A DNA stretch of 64,000 nt from positions 62,001 to 126,000 of the forward strand of contig NZ_JPVZ01000002.1 of assembly GCF_001662875.1 (NCBI RefSeq). The letters run 5' to 3'. Source of the stretch: Thalassospira tepidiphila MCCC 1A03514. Its GTDB lineage: Bacteria; Pseudomonadota; Alphaproteobacteria; Rhodospirillales; Thalassospiraceae. This document shows positions 1 through 8,819 of this stretch, one piece after another. Position 1 is the first letter of the stretch; every line of letters begins with the position of its first letter. The translations under genes and the position numbers were made by a program. The notes under the pieces are model-generated. The model had not been told where the DNA came from. It made no database searches and worked only from the letters and a program-made list of their open reading frames with translations.

Positions 1-3000
1 AGGCCCCGATAAGGGCCCTGATCTGGCGGTTGACCACCGTGATCATGGCAAGATCGATCTGACCGGCCGAACGCAGTTCATTGATCAAATCATCACAACG
101 TGCACAGCCACGCTGACGATCTTGCACCCAGATATCGACAAGGTCGGAGCCGGACGAGCCTTTTTTGCCTGCAGCCAAAACCGAACGGGTCAGTTCGCGC
201 TGATGTCCGAACAGATCGTCGATCACTGCCGCACGTGCCAGTTTCTGCCAATGGGTATCGGCTTCGATCGACTCGGCGGCAGAGCGCATCAGGCCCAACT
301 GGAAACGCGCACCGACTGCGAAATAGGTGGCCGACACTTCGATGACATCGCGACCGGTTGCCTCGGCGATACGAACCACGTCACAGATCGCCACCAACTG
401 GGTCGCAGACGCCACACGCCAGGCGAGGTCGTCAGGGACACCTTGGGCAACCAGCGATTTGGCCTTTTGTTCCAGCGCCTTGCGTGCAGCAGCATCCTCG
501 GGGACGATTTCATCAAAGCTTTCAATCACCTTGGAAACCGCCGGGCGGAACATCTCGATCTTTGCGCCGACATTAAGCTCCTCGCAATTGCGCAGGAACC
601 ACTGGGTAACATCGTTCACCATGCGGTTGATTTCGCGGAACATACTGGTCTGAAGTTTCGCCAGCACGACGTTATCAAGCGCTTCGATGCCTTCCCACAT
701 TTCGCGCAGCCCAAAGACAGACCGCGTGATCAGATAACCGCGCGACACATCAACTGCCGACATGCCGGTAGCTTCCATCATGTCATGGACGAACGTGCCG
801 CCAACCCGATTGACCAGACTGTTGGTCGCCACGGTCGCAATGATTTCGCGTCTCAGACGATGGCTTGAAATCGCGTTTGCGTATTTCTTGCGAAGCGGTG
901 TCGGGAAGTAGCGCACCAGTTCCTCGACCAGAACCGGATCGTCCGGCAGGTCGGATTCAAGGATTTCGTCATAAAGCCACAGCTTTGCATAAGGCATCAG
1001 AACCGAGACTTCCGGACGGGTCAGGCCTTCATGCGCGTTGGCACGACGGCTGAGTTCCTCGTCATCGGGAAGGTATTCAATCTCGCGGTTCAGGCGCCCT
1101 TCACGTTCGAGCATGCGGATCAAACGGACCTGTGCATCAAGGATATCGGCCTTTTCCGCATCAGCATTCGAGATGGCCTGGCTTTGCAGATAGTTATCGC
1201 GCAGCACCAGTTCGCCGACCTCGTCGGTCATGTCGACAAGCAGCTTGTTGCGTTGCTTTTCGGTCATGTCGCCGGCCGCAACCACTTCGCCCACGAGGAT
1301 CTTGATATTGACCTCGTGGTCCGAGCAGTTAACACCCGCCGCGTTATCGATCGCATCGGTGTTAAGGCGGCCACCGGCATGGGCGTATTCGATACGGCCC
1401 CGCTGAGTCGCACCAAGGTTTGCCCCCTCGCCAATGACCTTTGCGTGGACTTCGCGACCATTGATGCGGATGGCATCGTTGGCACGGTCACCGGCATCAG
1501 CGTTGGTTTCAAGACTGGACTTGATATAGGTCCCGATCCCGCCAAACCACAAAAGCTCGACATCGGATTTCAGGATGGCCTTCATCATGTCAGCCGGGGT
1601 GACCTTGCCACTATCCAGTCCGAGGACTTTACGAACCTCGGGTGACGGATCAAGGGTCTTGGCCTTGCGATCAAAGATGTCGCCCCCCTTGGACAGGACC
1701 TTTTTGTCATAATCGGTCCAGCTTGAACGCGGCATGTCAAACAGGCGTTTGCGTTCAGCAAAGCTTTTGGCCGGGTCCGGATCCGGATCGACAAAGATGT
1801 GCATGTGGTTGAAGGCAGCAACGAGTTTGATCTGCTCTGACAGCAGCATGCCATTGCCAAACACGTCACCCGACATATCGCCGACACCGGCAACGGTAAA
1901 CGGCGTGGTCTGGATATTCTTGCCCATTTCGCGGAAGTGACGTTTGACCGACTCCCACGCACCCCGGGCGGTAATGCCCATTTTCTTATGGTCATAGCCC
2001 TGTGAGCCGCCCGAAGCGAAGGCATCGTCAAGCCAGAAGCCGTAATCACGGGCGACGCCATTAGCGATGTCCGAGAAGGTCGCCGTGCCCTTATCAGCCG
2101 CAACAACCAGATAGGGATCATCATCATCGAGACGTACAACGCGTTTTGGCGGCACGATTTCACCGGCAACGATATTGTCGGTGATGTCGAGCATCCCGCT
2201 CATCAGTGTTTTGTAGCAGGCAATGCCTTCTTCGAGGAACGCTTCACGCGTGCCATCGACCGGCGGACGTTTAACGACAAAACCGCCCTTGGAGCCGACC
2301 GGGACGATAACCGCATTCTTGACCATCTGCGCTTTGACCAAACCGAGGATCTCGGTACGGAAATCTTCCTGACGGTCCGACCAGCGAATGCCGCCACGGG
2401 CCACCGGACCACCGCGCAAATGGACGGCCTCAACCCGCGGGGAATAGACAAAGATTTCACGCCACGGACGCGGCAGTGGCAAATCTTCGATCACGGCCGA
2501 GTTGAATTTGACCGACAGATAGGATTTCGGATTTCCATCCGCATCGTGCTGGAAGAAGTTGGTGCGAAGTGTCGACTGCACCAGATTGAGGAAGGCGCGC
2601 AAGATGCGGTCTTCATCCGGGTTCATCACGTCTTCGAGGCGGCTGATGATGTCAGCCTCAATCGCTGCGACCTCGTCACCCTTGGCCGGATCGCGATCCG
2701 GATCAAAGCGCGCAATAAACAGTGACACCAGGGCAGATGCCAGCGCCGGATTGTTGGCGAGCGTCTTGGCCATATAAGCCTGCGAGAAAGCCGATCCCGT
2801 CTGGCGGGTATAACGCGCATAGGCCCGCAGGATCACCACTTCGCGCCAATTCAGATTGCCCAGCAGCACAAGGCGGTTAAACGCATCGTTTTCAACTTCG
2901 CCATGCCAGATACGGACAAACAGCTCCTGGAACTTGTTGCGCACATCATGGAGGCTGAATTCGCCGTCGACCTCGACCCCGAAATCATGAATGCGAACAT

Positions 3001-4834
3001 CAATCCCGACATCACGCGGACTGACCGTGAAGGGATTTTCGGTAATGACCTTGAGCCCCATGTTTTCCAGCATGGGCAAAACATCGGACAGTGGTACTGG
3101 CGCACCGGGATTGTAGATCTTGAAGCGCAGTTCATTCTCGGCGGCTTCGATCGGGCGATAAAGATTTACCCGCAGGTCATTGGCATTGATGACCTCCTCG
3201 ATGCGTTCGATATCAAGCTCGGCGCTCTCGACCGTGAAGCGTTCACGATATTCCGTCGAGAAGCTTTCGCCATAGCGACGATGCAGCGCCAGACCACGTT
3301 CCTCACCCAGTTCACGCACAAGGACCTGACGCAGGGTATCGGACCAGTCACGTGCCACCTCGACCAGTTGGCGTTCGATATCGGCCACACTGTATTCGGG
3401 CAGCTCGCCGGGGTTGGTTTTGACCAACAGGTGCAAACGCGCAAGCGGGCTGTCGCCGATCAGGGTGTAGTGCGCCGTGACTTTGCCATCAAAGGCGTTT
3501 TCAATCACGGTCTGGAACTTCAGGCGCAGCTTGGTGGTAAAGCGATCGCGCGGGCAGAACAGCTGACAGGAGACAAACCGTTCAAACGCATCGCGGCGCA
3601 CGAATAGCGCAATGCGTTGTCGTTCCTGCAGATGCAGGATTCCCATGCACGTATGATAAAGATCGTCCAGATCGACCTGGAACAGCTCATCACGCGGATA
3701 GGTTTCCAGAATATTGACCAGCGCCTTGCCATCATGACTTGCTGGCGGGAAACCGGCACGCTTGACGGTTTCTGCAAGCTTCATGCGCAGAAGCGGGATC
3801 AGACGTGGGGACAGGTTATAGGCGACCGAAGTAAACAGGCCGACAAACAGGTGCTGACCAACGACTTTGCCCTTGGCATCGAACTGTTTGACGACAATCG
3901 TATCAAGGTGCACTGGACGGTGAACCGTCGATTGTTTGTTGGCCTTGGTCACCATCAGAAGGTTCGGCTTGGCGACGAAATCCTGCACCTCGGCTGAAAG
4001 GTTGCCAATCTGGCGCAACTCATCAAAGACGTGGGTTCCTTCGCGCGACAGAATGCCGAGCTGATTTTTGACCTCGACATCCACCGGGCCCTTTTTGCCG
4101 GCATTTTTAAAGCTGTATTCCCGGTAACCAAGGAAGGTGAAGTGGTCATTGTGCAGCCATCCAAGGAAGTCCTGCACTTCGCGGCGGTCCTCGTCTGGCG
4201 CGCCTGCCTTGACATCGCCAATCTCATCAAGAACTTCGGTGACCTTTTTCAGCATCGGCTGCCAGTCGCGGACAGCAAGTGCGACGTCGGTCAGACTGTT
4301 TTCAAGTGCGTCATGGACCTTGGCCAGAACGTCCTTGTCGGTCTGCTCGTCGATTTCGACATGCATGACCGATTCACGCGGATCATTGGTTTCTTCAACG
4401 CTGGCAACACTTTGCAATTCACCCTTGTCATCACGCGCAATGCGCATGATCGGGTGGATGACAAGATGAACGGTCAGATCAAGTTCATGCAGGGCGGCTG
4501 TCACCGAGTCCACCAGGAACGGCATATCGGTATTGTTGATTTCGATCACCGTGTGATCAGACGTCCAGCCATGTTCTTCGAGATCGGGGTTATAGACCCT
4601 GATTTTGGCTGTGTCAGCCGAGGGGCGCTTTTGCGCGAATTTGTAAAGTGTAAGTGCCGCGCCATAAAGCGAGTCGACCGAGCGACCCGCCATGTCGTCA
4701 GGCGGAACATCCTTATAAAAAAGGCGAACGAATGCTTCTGCACCCTTCGCCGTTTCACCAGACATTCGTTGATGGATCTTTTCGACAACCTTGTCGATGA
4801 CTTCCCGCTTTGGGTCGCCGTTTCGGGCTTTCAT
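1..4834 (-). CDS. gdhB: NAD-specific glutamate dehydrogenase, large 180-kDa type (C-terminal end cut by window)
   Basis: Oxidatively deaminates L-glutamate to 2-oxoglutarate and ammonium with NAD in the cytoplasm, feeding amino-acid carbon into the TCA cycle. The reading frame is open from the ATG at 4834 to the window edge, about 1611 codons, and no stop is reached. Family members are roughly 1550-1650 residues, so only a short tail should be missing. The N-terminal half is the regulatory ACT-like region. The catalytic part begins near residue 800 with a GGIRWSDR motif, followed by PVGSKGGF carrying the catalytic lysine near residue 850, and then VAGVGDMSGDVFGNG of the nucleotide-binding fold. 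A GGGAAA-type Shine-Dalgarno lies about 8 bases before the ATG. It is divergent from the fabI-like gene. Allosteric control is known for the family, but nothing in the DNA shows how it is regulated here. Confidence 0.95.
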   Translation of the reverse strand, partial: MKARNGDPKREVIDKVVEKIHQRMSGETAKGAEAFVRLFYKDVPPDDMAGRSVDSLYGAALTLYKFAQKRPSADTAKIRVYNPDLEEHGWTSDHTVIEINNTDMPFLVDSVTAALHELDLTVHLVIHPIMRIARDDKGELQSVASVEETNDPRESVMHVEIDEQTDKDVLAKVHDALENSLTDVALAVRDWQPMLKKVTEVLDEIGDVKAGAPDEDRREVQDFLGWLHNDHFTFLGYREYSFKNAGKKGPVDVEVKNQLGILSREGTHVFDELRQIGNLSAEVQDFVAKPNLLMVTKANKQSTVHRPVHLDTIVVKQFDAKGKVVGQHLFVGLFTSVAYNLSPRLIPLLRMKLAETVKRAGFPPASHDGKALVNILETYPRDELFQVDLDDLYHTCMGILHLQERQRIALFVRRDAFERFVSCQLFCPRDRFTTKLRLKFQTVIENAFDGKVTAHYTLIGDSPLARLHLLVKTNPGELPEYSVADIERQLVEVARDWSDTLRQVLVRELGEERGLALHRRYGESFSTEYRERFTVESAELDIERIEEVINANDLRVNLYRPIEAAENELRFKIYNPGAPVPLSDVLPMLENMGLKVITENPFTVSPRDVGIDVRIHDFGVEVDGEFSLHDVRNKFQELFVRIWHGEVENDAFNRLVLLGNLNWREVVILRAYARYTRQTGSAFSQAYMAKTLANNPALASALVSLFIARFDPDRDPAKGDEVAAIEADIISRLEDVMNPDEDRILRAFLNLVQSTLRTNFFQHDADGNPKSYLSVKFNSAVIEDLPLPRPWREIFVYSPRVEAVHLRGGPVARGGIRWSDRQEDFRTEILGLVKAQMVKNAVIVPVGSKGGFVVKRPPVDGTREAFLEEGIACYKTLMSGMLDITDNIVAGEIVPPKRVVRLDDDDPYLVVAADKGTATFSDIANGVARDYGFWLDDAFASGGSQGYDHKKMGITARGAWESVKRHFREMGKNIQTTPFTVAGVGDMSGDVFGNGMLLSEQIKLVAAFNHMHIFVDPDPDPAKSFAERKRLFDMPRSSWTDYDKKVLSKGGDIFDRKAKTLDPSPEVRKVLGLDSGKVTPADMMKAILKSDVELLWFGGIGTYIKSSLETNADAGDRANDAIRINGREVHAKVIGEGANLGATQRGRIEYAHAGGRLNTDAIDNAAGVNCSDHEVNIKILVGEVVAAGDMTEKQRNKLLVDMTDEVGELVLRDNYLQSQAISNADAEKADILDAQVRLIRMLEREGRLNREIEYLPDDEELSRRANAHEGLTRPEVSVLMPYAKLWLYDEILESDLPDDPVLVEELVRYFPTPLRKKYANAISSHRLRREIIATVATNSLVNRVGGTFVHDMMEATGMSAVDVSRGYLITRSVFGLREMWEGIEALDNVVLAKLQTSMFREINRMVNDVTQWFLRNCEELNVGAKIEMFRPAVSKVIESFDEIVPEDAAARKALEQKAKSLVAQGVPDDLAWRVASATQLVAICDVVRIAEATGRDVIEVSATYFAVGARFQLGLMRSAAESIEADTHWQKLARAAVIDDLFGHQRELTRSVLAAGKKGSSGSDLVDIWVQDRQRGCARCDDLINELRSAGQIDLAMITVVNRQIRALIGA

Positions 4835-5203
4835 GACCAATTTCCCTTTTTCCCGGCTCTGTTTACCAGAACCGAAACACCGATCTTTGCGACCGGTGTC
4901 ACACACCACTGATTTGTCTCGTTATTTGGGAAGGAAAGCAGGAATTTCCACCATAGACCCACCTGGAAATCCCTTGTGTCCCTTCACGCTTACACATAAC
5001 GGATCATCTGCCTAAAAACTATGCTTCTGCACAAAAAAAATTCATTTAACCAATAAGCTAGCCTTTGGTTGCCAGATCGTCGGTGGACATGAACTGTCAC
5101 AGAATTTTGCACTTTTTTGCGGCGCAAAACCCGCTACACTTTGAAATACGCCCCGATTTGAGAATTTCTTCGCACTCGCACATGATCCGAAAGGAACCAC
5201 GGC
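4835..5203. other. Divergent intergenic region between glutamate dehydrogenase and fabI-like gene
   Basis: 369 bases without a convincing gene. It is AT-rich around 5020-5060 and must hold the promoters of both divergent genes. I see no clean -35/-10 pair with normal spacing for either gene. The only strong structure is a 15-base inverted repeat at 5115-5129, described separately. Confidence 0.6.
5115..5129. promoter_or_regulatory. Perfect inverted repeat, candidate operator before the fabI-like gene
   Basis: The sequence TTTTGCGGCGCAAAA is a perfect 7-1-7 palindrome about 75 bases before the ATG of the enoyl-ACP reductase gene. A TACACT hexamer that could be a -10 element follows at 5135-5140, and a TTGCAC lies upstream at 5107-5112 (spacing 22, too long for a standard promoter). 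The position fits an operator overlapping a promoter. The binding protein is unknown. Confidence 0.4.
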
Positions 5204-5962
5204 ATGCTTGAAGGCAAAAAAGGGCTAATAGTCGGAATTGCCAATGAAATGTCCATCGCCTGGGGCTGTGCGCGCGTTTTCAAGCGCGAAGGTGCTGACA
5301 TCGCAGTGACCTATTTGAACGACAAGGCCAAACGCTTTGTCGAACCATTGGCCAACCAAATCAATGCCCCGATCTTCGTACCACTTGATGTCCGCAATGA
5401 GGCACAGGCAGACGCGCTGTTCGCCGAAATCGAACAAAAGTGGGGAAAACTTGATTTCGTGCTGCATTCGATCGCCTTTGCACCGGCAGATGACCTGCAC
5501 GGTCGGGTAACCGATTGTTCACGCGACGGATTTCTGGCGGCGATGGATATATCGTGCCATTCGTTTGCGAGGCTTGCCAAACGGGCAGAGCCATTGATGC
5601 AGGGTGGCGGTGCGCTTTTGACCGTGACCTATATGGGATCGGAGCGCGTGATTGATCACTATGGGGTCATGGGGCCGGTAAAGGCAGCCCTTGAAAGCAC
5701 GACTCGCTATATGGCGGCCGAACTGGGCCCGAAAGGCATTCGCTGCCATGCAATTTCACCCGGACCGCTTTTAACCCGCGCGGCTTCGGGGATTGCCGAA
5801 TTTCAACACCTGATGGACCAGGCCACAGACCGCGCGCCGTCCCGTCGCCTGGTGACAATTGATGAAATTGGTGAACTGGCCGCGTTTTTGGCCAGTGACC
5901 GGGCAAAATCATTGACCGGTGATGTGGTGCATATTGATGGTGGCTACAACATCATGGGCTGA
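5204..5962 (+). CDS. fabI: Enoyl-[acyl-carrier-protein] reductase, FabI type (SDR family)
   Basis: Reduces trans-2-enoyl-ACP to acyl-ACP with NAD(P)H, the last step of each fatty-acid elongation cycle, in the cytoplasm. The 252-residue protein has the FabI version of the Rossmann motif (GIANEMSIAWG, residues 11-21), the catalytic Tyr143 and Tyr153-x6-Lys160 set, and an SPGPLLTRAASGI substrate loop. A GAAAGGAA ribosome site precedes the ATG. It is a single-gene unit divergent from glutamate dehydrogenase and convergent with a DUF488 gene only 8 bases away. Alphaproteobacteria often carry more than one FabI; whether this is the housekeeping copy or a paralogue cannot be told from the window. 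Confidence 0.9.
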   Translation: MLEGKKGLIVGIANEMSIAWGCARVFKREGADIAVTYLNDKAKRFVEPLANQINAPIFVPLDVRNEAQADALFAEIEQKWGKLDFVLHSIAFAPADDLHGRVTDCSRDGFLAAMDISCHSFARLAKRAEPLMQGGGALLTVTYMGSERVIDHYGVMGPVKAALESTTRYMAAELGPKGIRCHAISPGPLLTRAASGIAEFQHLMDQATDRAPSRRLVTIDEIGELAAFLASDRAKSLTGDVVHIDGGYNIMG

Positions 5963-5970
5963 ACCACCAG

Positions 5971-6612
5971 CTAGCGTCGCTTGATCGCATCCTCGGCCTT
6001 GGGGGCGACGCGCTTGATCTGGCGCGCCAATGCCAGTTTGGCTTCGGCATCCGGGTCGGGTGCGGCGGCGGCAAAAAGATCGGGGACATCCCCACCATTG
6101 ATTGCGATCATGCGGGCATCGGTTTCCGCCTGACTTTCAACCCGCCCATCGACCAGATGGCAAAGATCTAACCCGGCATCTTTCAGGGGAGGCGCAATCA
6201 GAAGCGTGCGATGGCAGTCCAGCGGGTCCCTTTCGGCACACATCAGGCAGATGCGATATTTTTCCGCCCCCGAAACCAGCCGTTCGATCCCCGATTTGAA
6301 ATCAGGCTGATCTGCCATCAGGCCGTAATCAAGTTGTCCATCAGGATAAAGTTCAGGAACTTGCGGCTTTCCGCCCATCACATCGCCCATGAACACATAG
6401 GCAATACCGTTTTCGCGAAGGAACGGCCCGAAACTGTCAGAGTCGAATGCTGTCCAATAACTTGATCGTTTGAAGGTCCGAATATCTGCCACCGCCGTGA
6501 TGCGGTGGGCCTTGAAAAGCGCAAGCAGGCTTTCACGGTCATGGCCAGCATAGCCGACTGTGTAGATCAGGCGCCCTGATGACGTGGATTTTGCATTATT
6601 CGGATCAGACAT
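5971..6612 (-). CDS. DUF488 family protein
   Basis: A 213-residue DUF488 protein of unknown biochemical role. Typical family marks are the N-terminal YTVGYAGHDRESL segment and the late CAERDPLDCHRTLL motif with two conserved cysteines and a histidine, which resembles a nucleic-acid- or metal-related active site. The frame is open upstream to 6723, but that extension would begin at the 3' end of a tRNA gene and run through the tRNA terminator, so the ATG at 6612 (MSDPNNAK) is the better start. It is convergent with the fabI-like gene and lies downstream of the tRNA-Gly cluster on the same strand. Confidence 0.8.
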   Translation of the reverse strand: MSDPNNAKSTSSGRLIYTVGYAGHDRESLLALFKAHRITAVADIRTFKRSSYWTAFDSDSFGPFLRENGIAYVFMGDVMGGKPQVPELYPDGQLDYGLMADQPDFKSGIERLVSGAEKYRICLMCAERDPLDCHRTLLIAPPLKDAGLDLCHLVDGRVESQAETDARMIAINGGDVPDLFAAAAPDPDAEAKLALARQIKRVAPKAEDAIKRR

Positions 6613-6680
6613 CACAGAAGCACACGACAATTCGCATTTGCTTGCAAGCGCGAAACAGTCGACAGCCTTGGCCCAAATGC

Positions 6681-6709
6681 AAAAAGACCGCCCCGAAGGA
6701 CGGCCTTTT
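6681..6709 (-). terminator. Rho-independent terminator of the tRNA-Gly cluster
   Basis: Read on the minus strand, an 8-base-pair GC-rich stem (GGCCGTCC / GGGCGGTC with two G-U pairs) around a TTCG tetraloop is followed by TTTTT. It lies just after the last tRNA-Gly gene. Confidence 0.75.
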
Positions 6710-6722
6710 AAAACTTTCATCA

Positions 6723-6797
6723 TGGAGCGGGCGAAGAGATTCGAACTCTCGACCCTAACCTTGGCAAGGTTATGCTCTACCCCTGAGCTACGCCCGC
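6723..6797 (-). tRNA. tRNA-Gly (anticodon GCC), copy 3 in transcription order
   Basis: On the minus strand the sequence folds as a full cloverleaf: acceptor stem GCGGGCG/CGCCCGC, D-arm AGCTCAGGGGTAGAGC, anticodon loop CTTGCCAAG with anticodon GCC, T-loop GTTCGAATC, and an encoded CCA end. 75 nt including CCA. It is the last of three identical copies. Confidence 0.97.
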
Positions 6798-6834
6798 ATC
6801 ATCATGAAAGCGATGATATGTGAAACCGGTCTGA

Positions 6835-6909
6835 TGGAGCGGGCGAAGAGATTCGAACTCTCGACCCTAACCTTGGCAAGGTTATGCTCTACCCCTGAGC
6901 TACGCCCGC
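6835..6909 (-). tRNA. tRNA-Gly (anticodon GCC), copy 2
   Basis: Identical in every base to the other two copies, with cloverleaf, GCC anticodon and encoded CCA. It is separated from the neighbouring copies by identical 37-base spacers. Confidence 0.97.
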
Positions 6910-6946
6910 ATCATCATGAAAGCGATGATATGTGAAACCGGTCTGA

Positions 6947-7021
6947 TGGAGCGGGCGAAGAGATTCGAACTCTCGACCCTAACCTTGGCAAGGTTATGCT
7001 CTACCCCTGAGCTACGCCCGC
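6947..7021 (-). tRNA. tRNA-Gly (anticodon GCC), copy 1 (promoter-proximal)
   Basis: Identical to the other copies. A good sigma-70-type promoter lies directly upstream on the minus strand at 7060-7087, so the three genes are probably one transcript ending at the hairpin near 6681. Confidence 0.97.
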
Positions 7022-7059
7022 GTTCATCAGATTGTTTCTGCCCCTGTGGAGCGGCGCGG

Positions 7060-7087
7060 ATAATAGCCCAACAAAGAGCGATTGCAA
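7060..7087 (-). promoter_or_regulatory. Promoter of the tRNA-Gly cluster
   Basis: On the minus strand, TTGCAA (7087-7082) and TATTAT (7065-7060) are 16 bases apart, placing the transcript start near 7053, about 30 bases before the first tRNA. Confidence 0.65.
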
Positions 7088-7239
7088 CCCTTTTTTCTTT
7101 GAAATCGCGACATCAGGAATTTTGGCGGTTTTCCTTGACTTTAAGCGTCCCAATTGCCGAAATCCGACCCGATTTATGCAAATTTGCGTCCGGTTTTGAA
7201 CTTGGTTATCTTTTGGCGCACAGCCACAAGGGAAAGAGC

Positions 7240-7758
7240 ATGAGTGATCCATCAACCCCGCTTTTCGATCATCTGGCCAAATTGGGTATCGAAACGAAAA
7301 CACATGAACACGAACCGTTGTTTACGGTTGAGGATTCGCAGGCACTGCGTGGTGAACTGCCGGGGCTTCATTCCAAGAACCTGTTTGTAAAAGACAAGAA
7401 GGGCGCATTGTGGCTGGTGGTTGCCGAGGAAGAGACCGAAATCCGCATGAACCACCTGCACAAGCGGCTGGGATGCGCGCGCCTGTCGTTTGGCAAGCCG
7501 GAGCTTCTGATCGAAACGCTTGGCATAAAACCGGGGTCCGTCACCCCCTTTGCATTGCTCAATGATCGGGACCGCAAGGTCAACTTGGCCCTTGATGCCA
7601 AGCTTGCCAACGGGGACCTGTTGAACTTTCACCCCTTGCGAAATGACCGCACCACGACAATTTCCTCGGCAGACCTACTAACCTTCATCGGCTCACTTGG
7701 TTATGAGGCGATGATCATTGATTTTGATGCCGAACCCGCCGCGGCCGATGATAAATGA
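7240..7758 (+). CDS. YbaK/ProX-type aminoacyl-tRNA deacylase
   Basis: A 172-residue free-standing editing protein of the YbaK/prolyl-tRNA-synthetase-associated domain family, which hydrolyses mischarged tRNA (typically Ala-tRNA-Pro) in the cytoplasm. Family marks are HEHEPLFTVEDS near the N-terminus, the KNLFVKD segment with the conserved lysine, and the GSVTPFAL loop of the substrate pocket. The ATG at 7240 follows an AAGGGAAAGAG ribosome site. The same frame runs upstream through the antisense of a tRNA gene, and that extension is an artefact. It stands alone between the tRNA cluster and cnoX. The exact tRNA/amino-acid specificity is not readable from the sequence. Confidence 0.88.
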   Translation: MSDPSTPLFDHLAKLGIETKTHEHEPLFTVEDSQALRGELPGLHSKNLFVKDKKGALWLVVAEEETEIRMNHLHKRLGCARLSFGKPELLIETLGIKPGSVTPFALLNDRDRKVNLALDAKLANGDLLNFHPLRNDRTTTISSADLLTFIGSLGYEAMIIDFDAEPAAADDK

Positions 7759-7791
7759 ACCACGGACATCTGAGGTAAGCCCTTAAATCTT

Positions 7792-7809
7792 CTTATATTC
7801 AAGTATAAG
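7792..7809. promoter_or_regulatory. Inverted repeat in the cnoX upstream region
   Basis: CTTATA and TATAAG flank a 6-base centre, 84 bases before the cnoX start and just after the deacylase gene. There is no following T-run, so it is more likely a protein-binding site than a terminator. Function unknown. Confidence 0.3.
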
Positions 7810-7892
7810 TGACACGCAATATCACATGGCTGCCTCTTGTCGTCCGGGCATGGCGGTATCATCTAGAATTCAGAATTAGCGAGTGAACAATA

Positions 7893-8819
7893 ATGTCGAT
7901 CATTCTTGATGCGAATGCGCCGGATGGCGCCACCACCCAAAATCAGAATTCTGACCTGATCAAGGACAGCAGTGTCGAAACCTTCGTCCAGGACGTTATC
8001 GAACCGTCGATGGAAGTGCCGGTGGTTGTCGATTTCTGGGCGCCATGGTGCGGTCCGTGCAAAAGCCTGACACCGGTGATCGAAAAAGTCACCCGTGAGG
8101 CTGGCGGGCGTGTGAAACTGGTCAAGGTCAATATTGACGAAAACCAGGAACTGGCGATGCAGCTTCGCATTCAGTCGGTACCGACCGTGTACGCATTCAA
8201 GGGCGGCCGCCCGGTCGATGGTTTTCAGGGTGCGCAGCCCGAAAGCGAAGTGCGCGCATTCTATGAAAAACTCGCCGGTGGTCCGATTGAAAGCCCGATC
8301 GAGGGACTGCTTGAACAGGCGAGTGCCGCACTTGCCGAGGAAAACTTTGAAGCAGCCCATGGTCTTTATGTCAGCGTGCTTGAACGCGAACAGGACAACG
8401 AAACCGCAATTGGCGGCATGATCCGTTGCATGGTGGGCATGGATGAAGTTGAAGAAGCCCGCCACTTCGTTGACAACATGTCCGATATTGATCGCCTGAA
8501 GGCACCGATTGCAGCCGCGATCAGCGCGCTTGAACTGGCCGAGACCGGGGTTTCGGGTGAAGACCTTGAAGTCGCACGCGCCAAGGCGGAAGCCAACCCG
8601 AACGACCCGCAGGCGCTTTATGATTACGGCATGGCCTGTTTTGCCAAGAACAAGCGTGAAGAAGCGGTCAACGCCATGATCACCATCATTCGCACCAACC
8701 GCGAATGGAACGAGGACGCAGGACGCACCCAGCTCCTGAAGTTTTTTGAAGCCTGGGGTCCGATGGACCCTGCCAGCGTCGCCGGACGCCGTGCATTATC
8801 GACGGTATTGTTCTCATGA
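7893..8819 (+). CDS. cnoX: Thioredoxin-TPR co-chaperone, CnoX/YbbN type
   Basis: A 308-residue protein with an N-terminal thioredoxin fold (residues about 25-135) and a C-terminal TPR region. The active site WCGPCK is intact, unlike E. coli YbbN, which lacks the CxxC pair, so this member probably still has redox activity. In the known family CnoX protects chaperone clients from oxidation and hands them to DnaK or GroEL. It heads a tight cluster: its stop overlaps the start of the LON-domain gene by 4 bases (ATGA), and Trm112-like and DUF971 genes follow. Cytoplasmic, with no signal peptide. Confidence 0.9.
   Translation: MSIILDANAPDGATTQNQNSDLIKDSSVETFVQDVIEPSMEVPVVVDFWAPWCGPCKSLTPVIEKVTREAGGRVKLVKVNIDENQELAMQLRIQSVPTVYAFKGGRPVDGFQGAQPESEVRAFYEKLAGGPIESPIEGLLEQASAALAEENFEAAHGLYVSVLEREQDNETAIGGMIRCMVGMDEVEEARHFVDNMSDIDRLKAPIAAAISALELAETGVSGEDLEVARAKAEANPNDPQALYDYGMACFAKNKREEAVNAMITIIRTNREWNEDAGRTQLLKFFEAWGPMDPASVAGRRALSTVLFS

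Larger units (their letters stand above)
6723..7021 (-). repeat. Tandem direct repeat of tRNA-Gly plus spacer, period 112 bases
   Basis: Three tRNA-Gly units and two spacers repeat with an exact 112-base period (starts at 6723, 6835, 6947). The two 37-base spacers, 6798-6834 and 6910-6946, are also identical. Identity of the non-coding spacers indicates recent duplication or ongoing gene conversion. Confidence 0.95.

Noticed and set aside
122-4912. Long plus-strand frames opposite the glutamate dehydrogenase gene
   Set aside because: They are antisense shadows of a high-GC gene; the minus strand carries one unbroken 1611-codon frame with clear family motifs.
6723-7021. Regularly spaced repeats as a CRISPR array
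   Set aside because: Repeats are whole tRNA genes with identical spacers; CRISPR spacers differ and no cas genes are present.
6584-7239. Plus-strand frames crossing the tRNA-Gly genes, coding for an ERAKRFELSTLTLARL-type peptide
   Set aside because: This peptide is simply the antisense translation of tRNA-Gly, a well-known annotation artefact. The real downstream gene starts at 7240.
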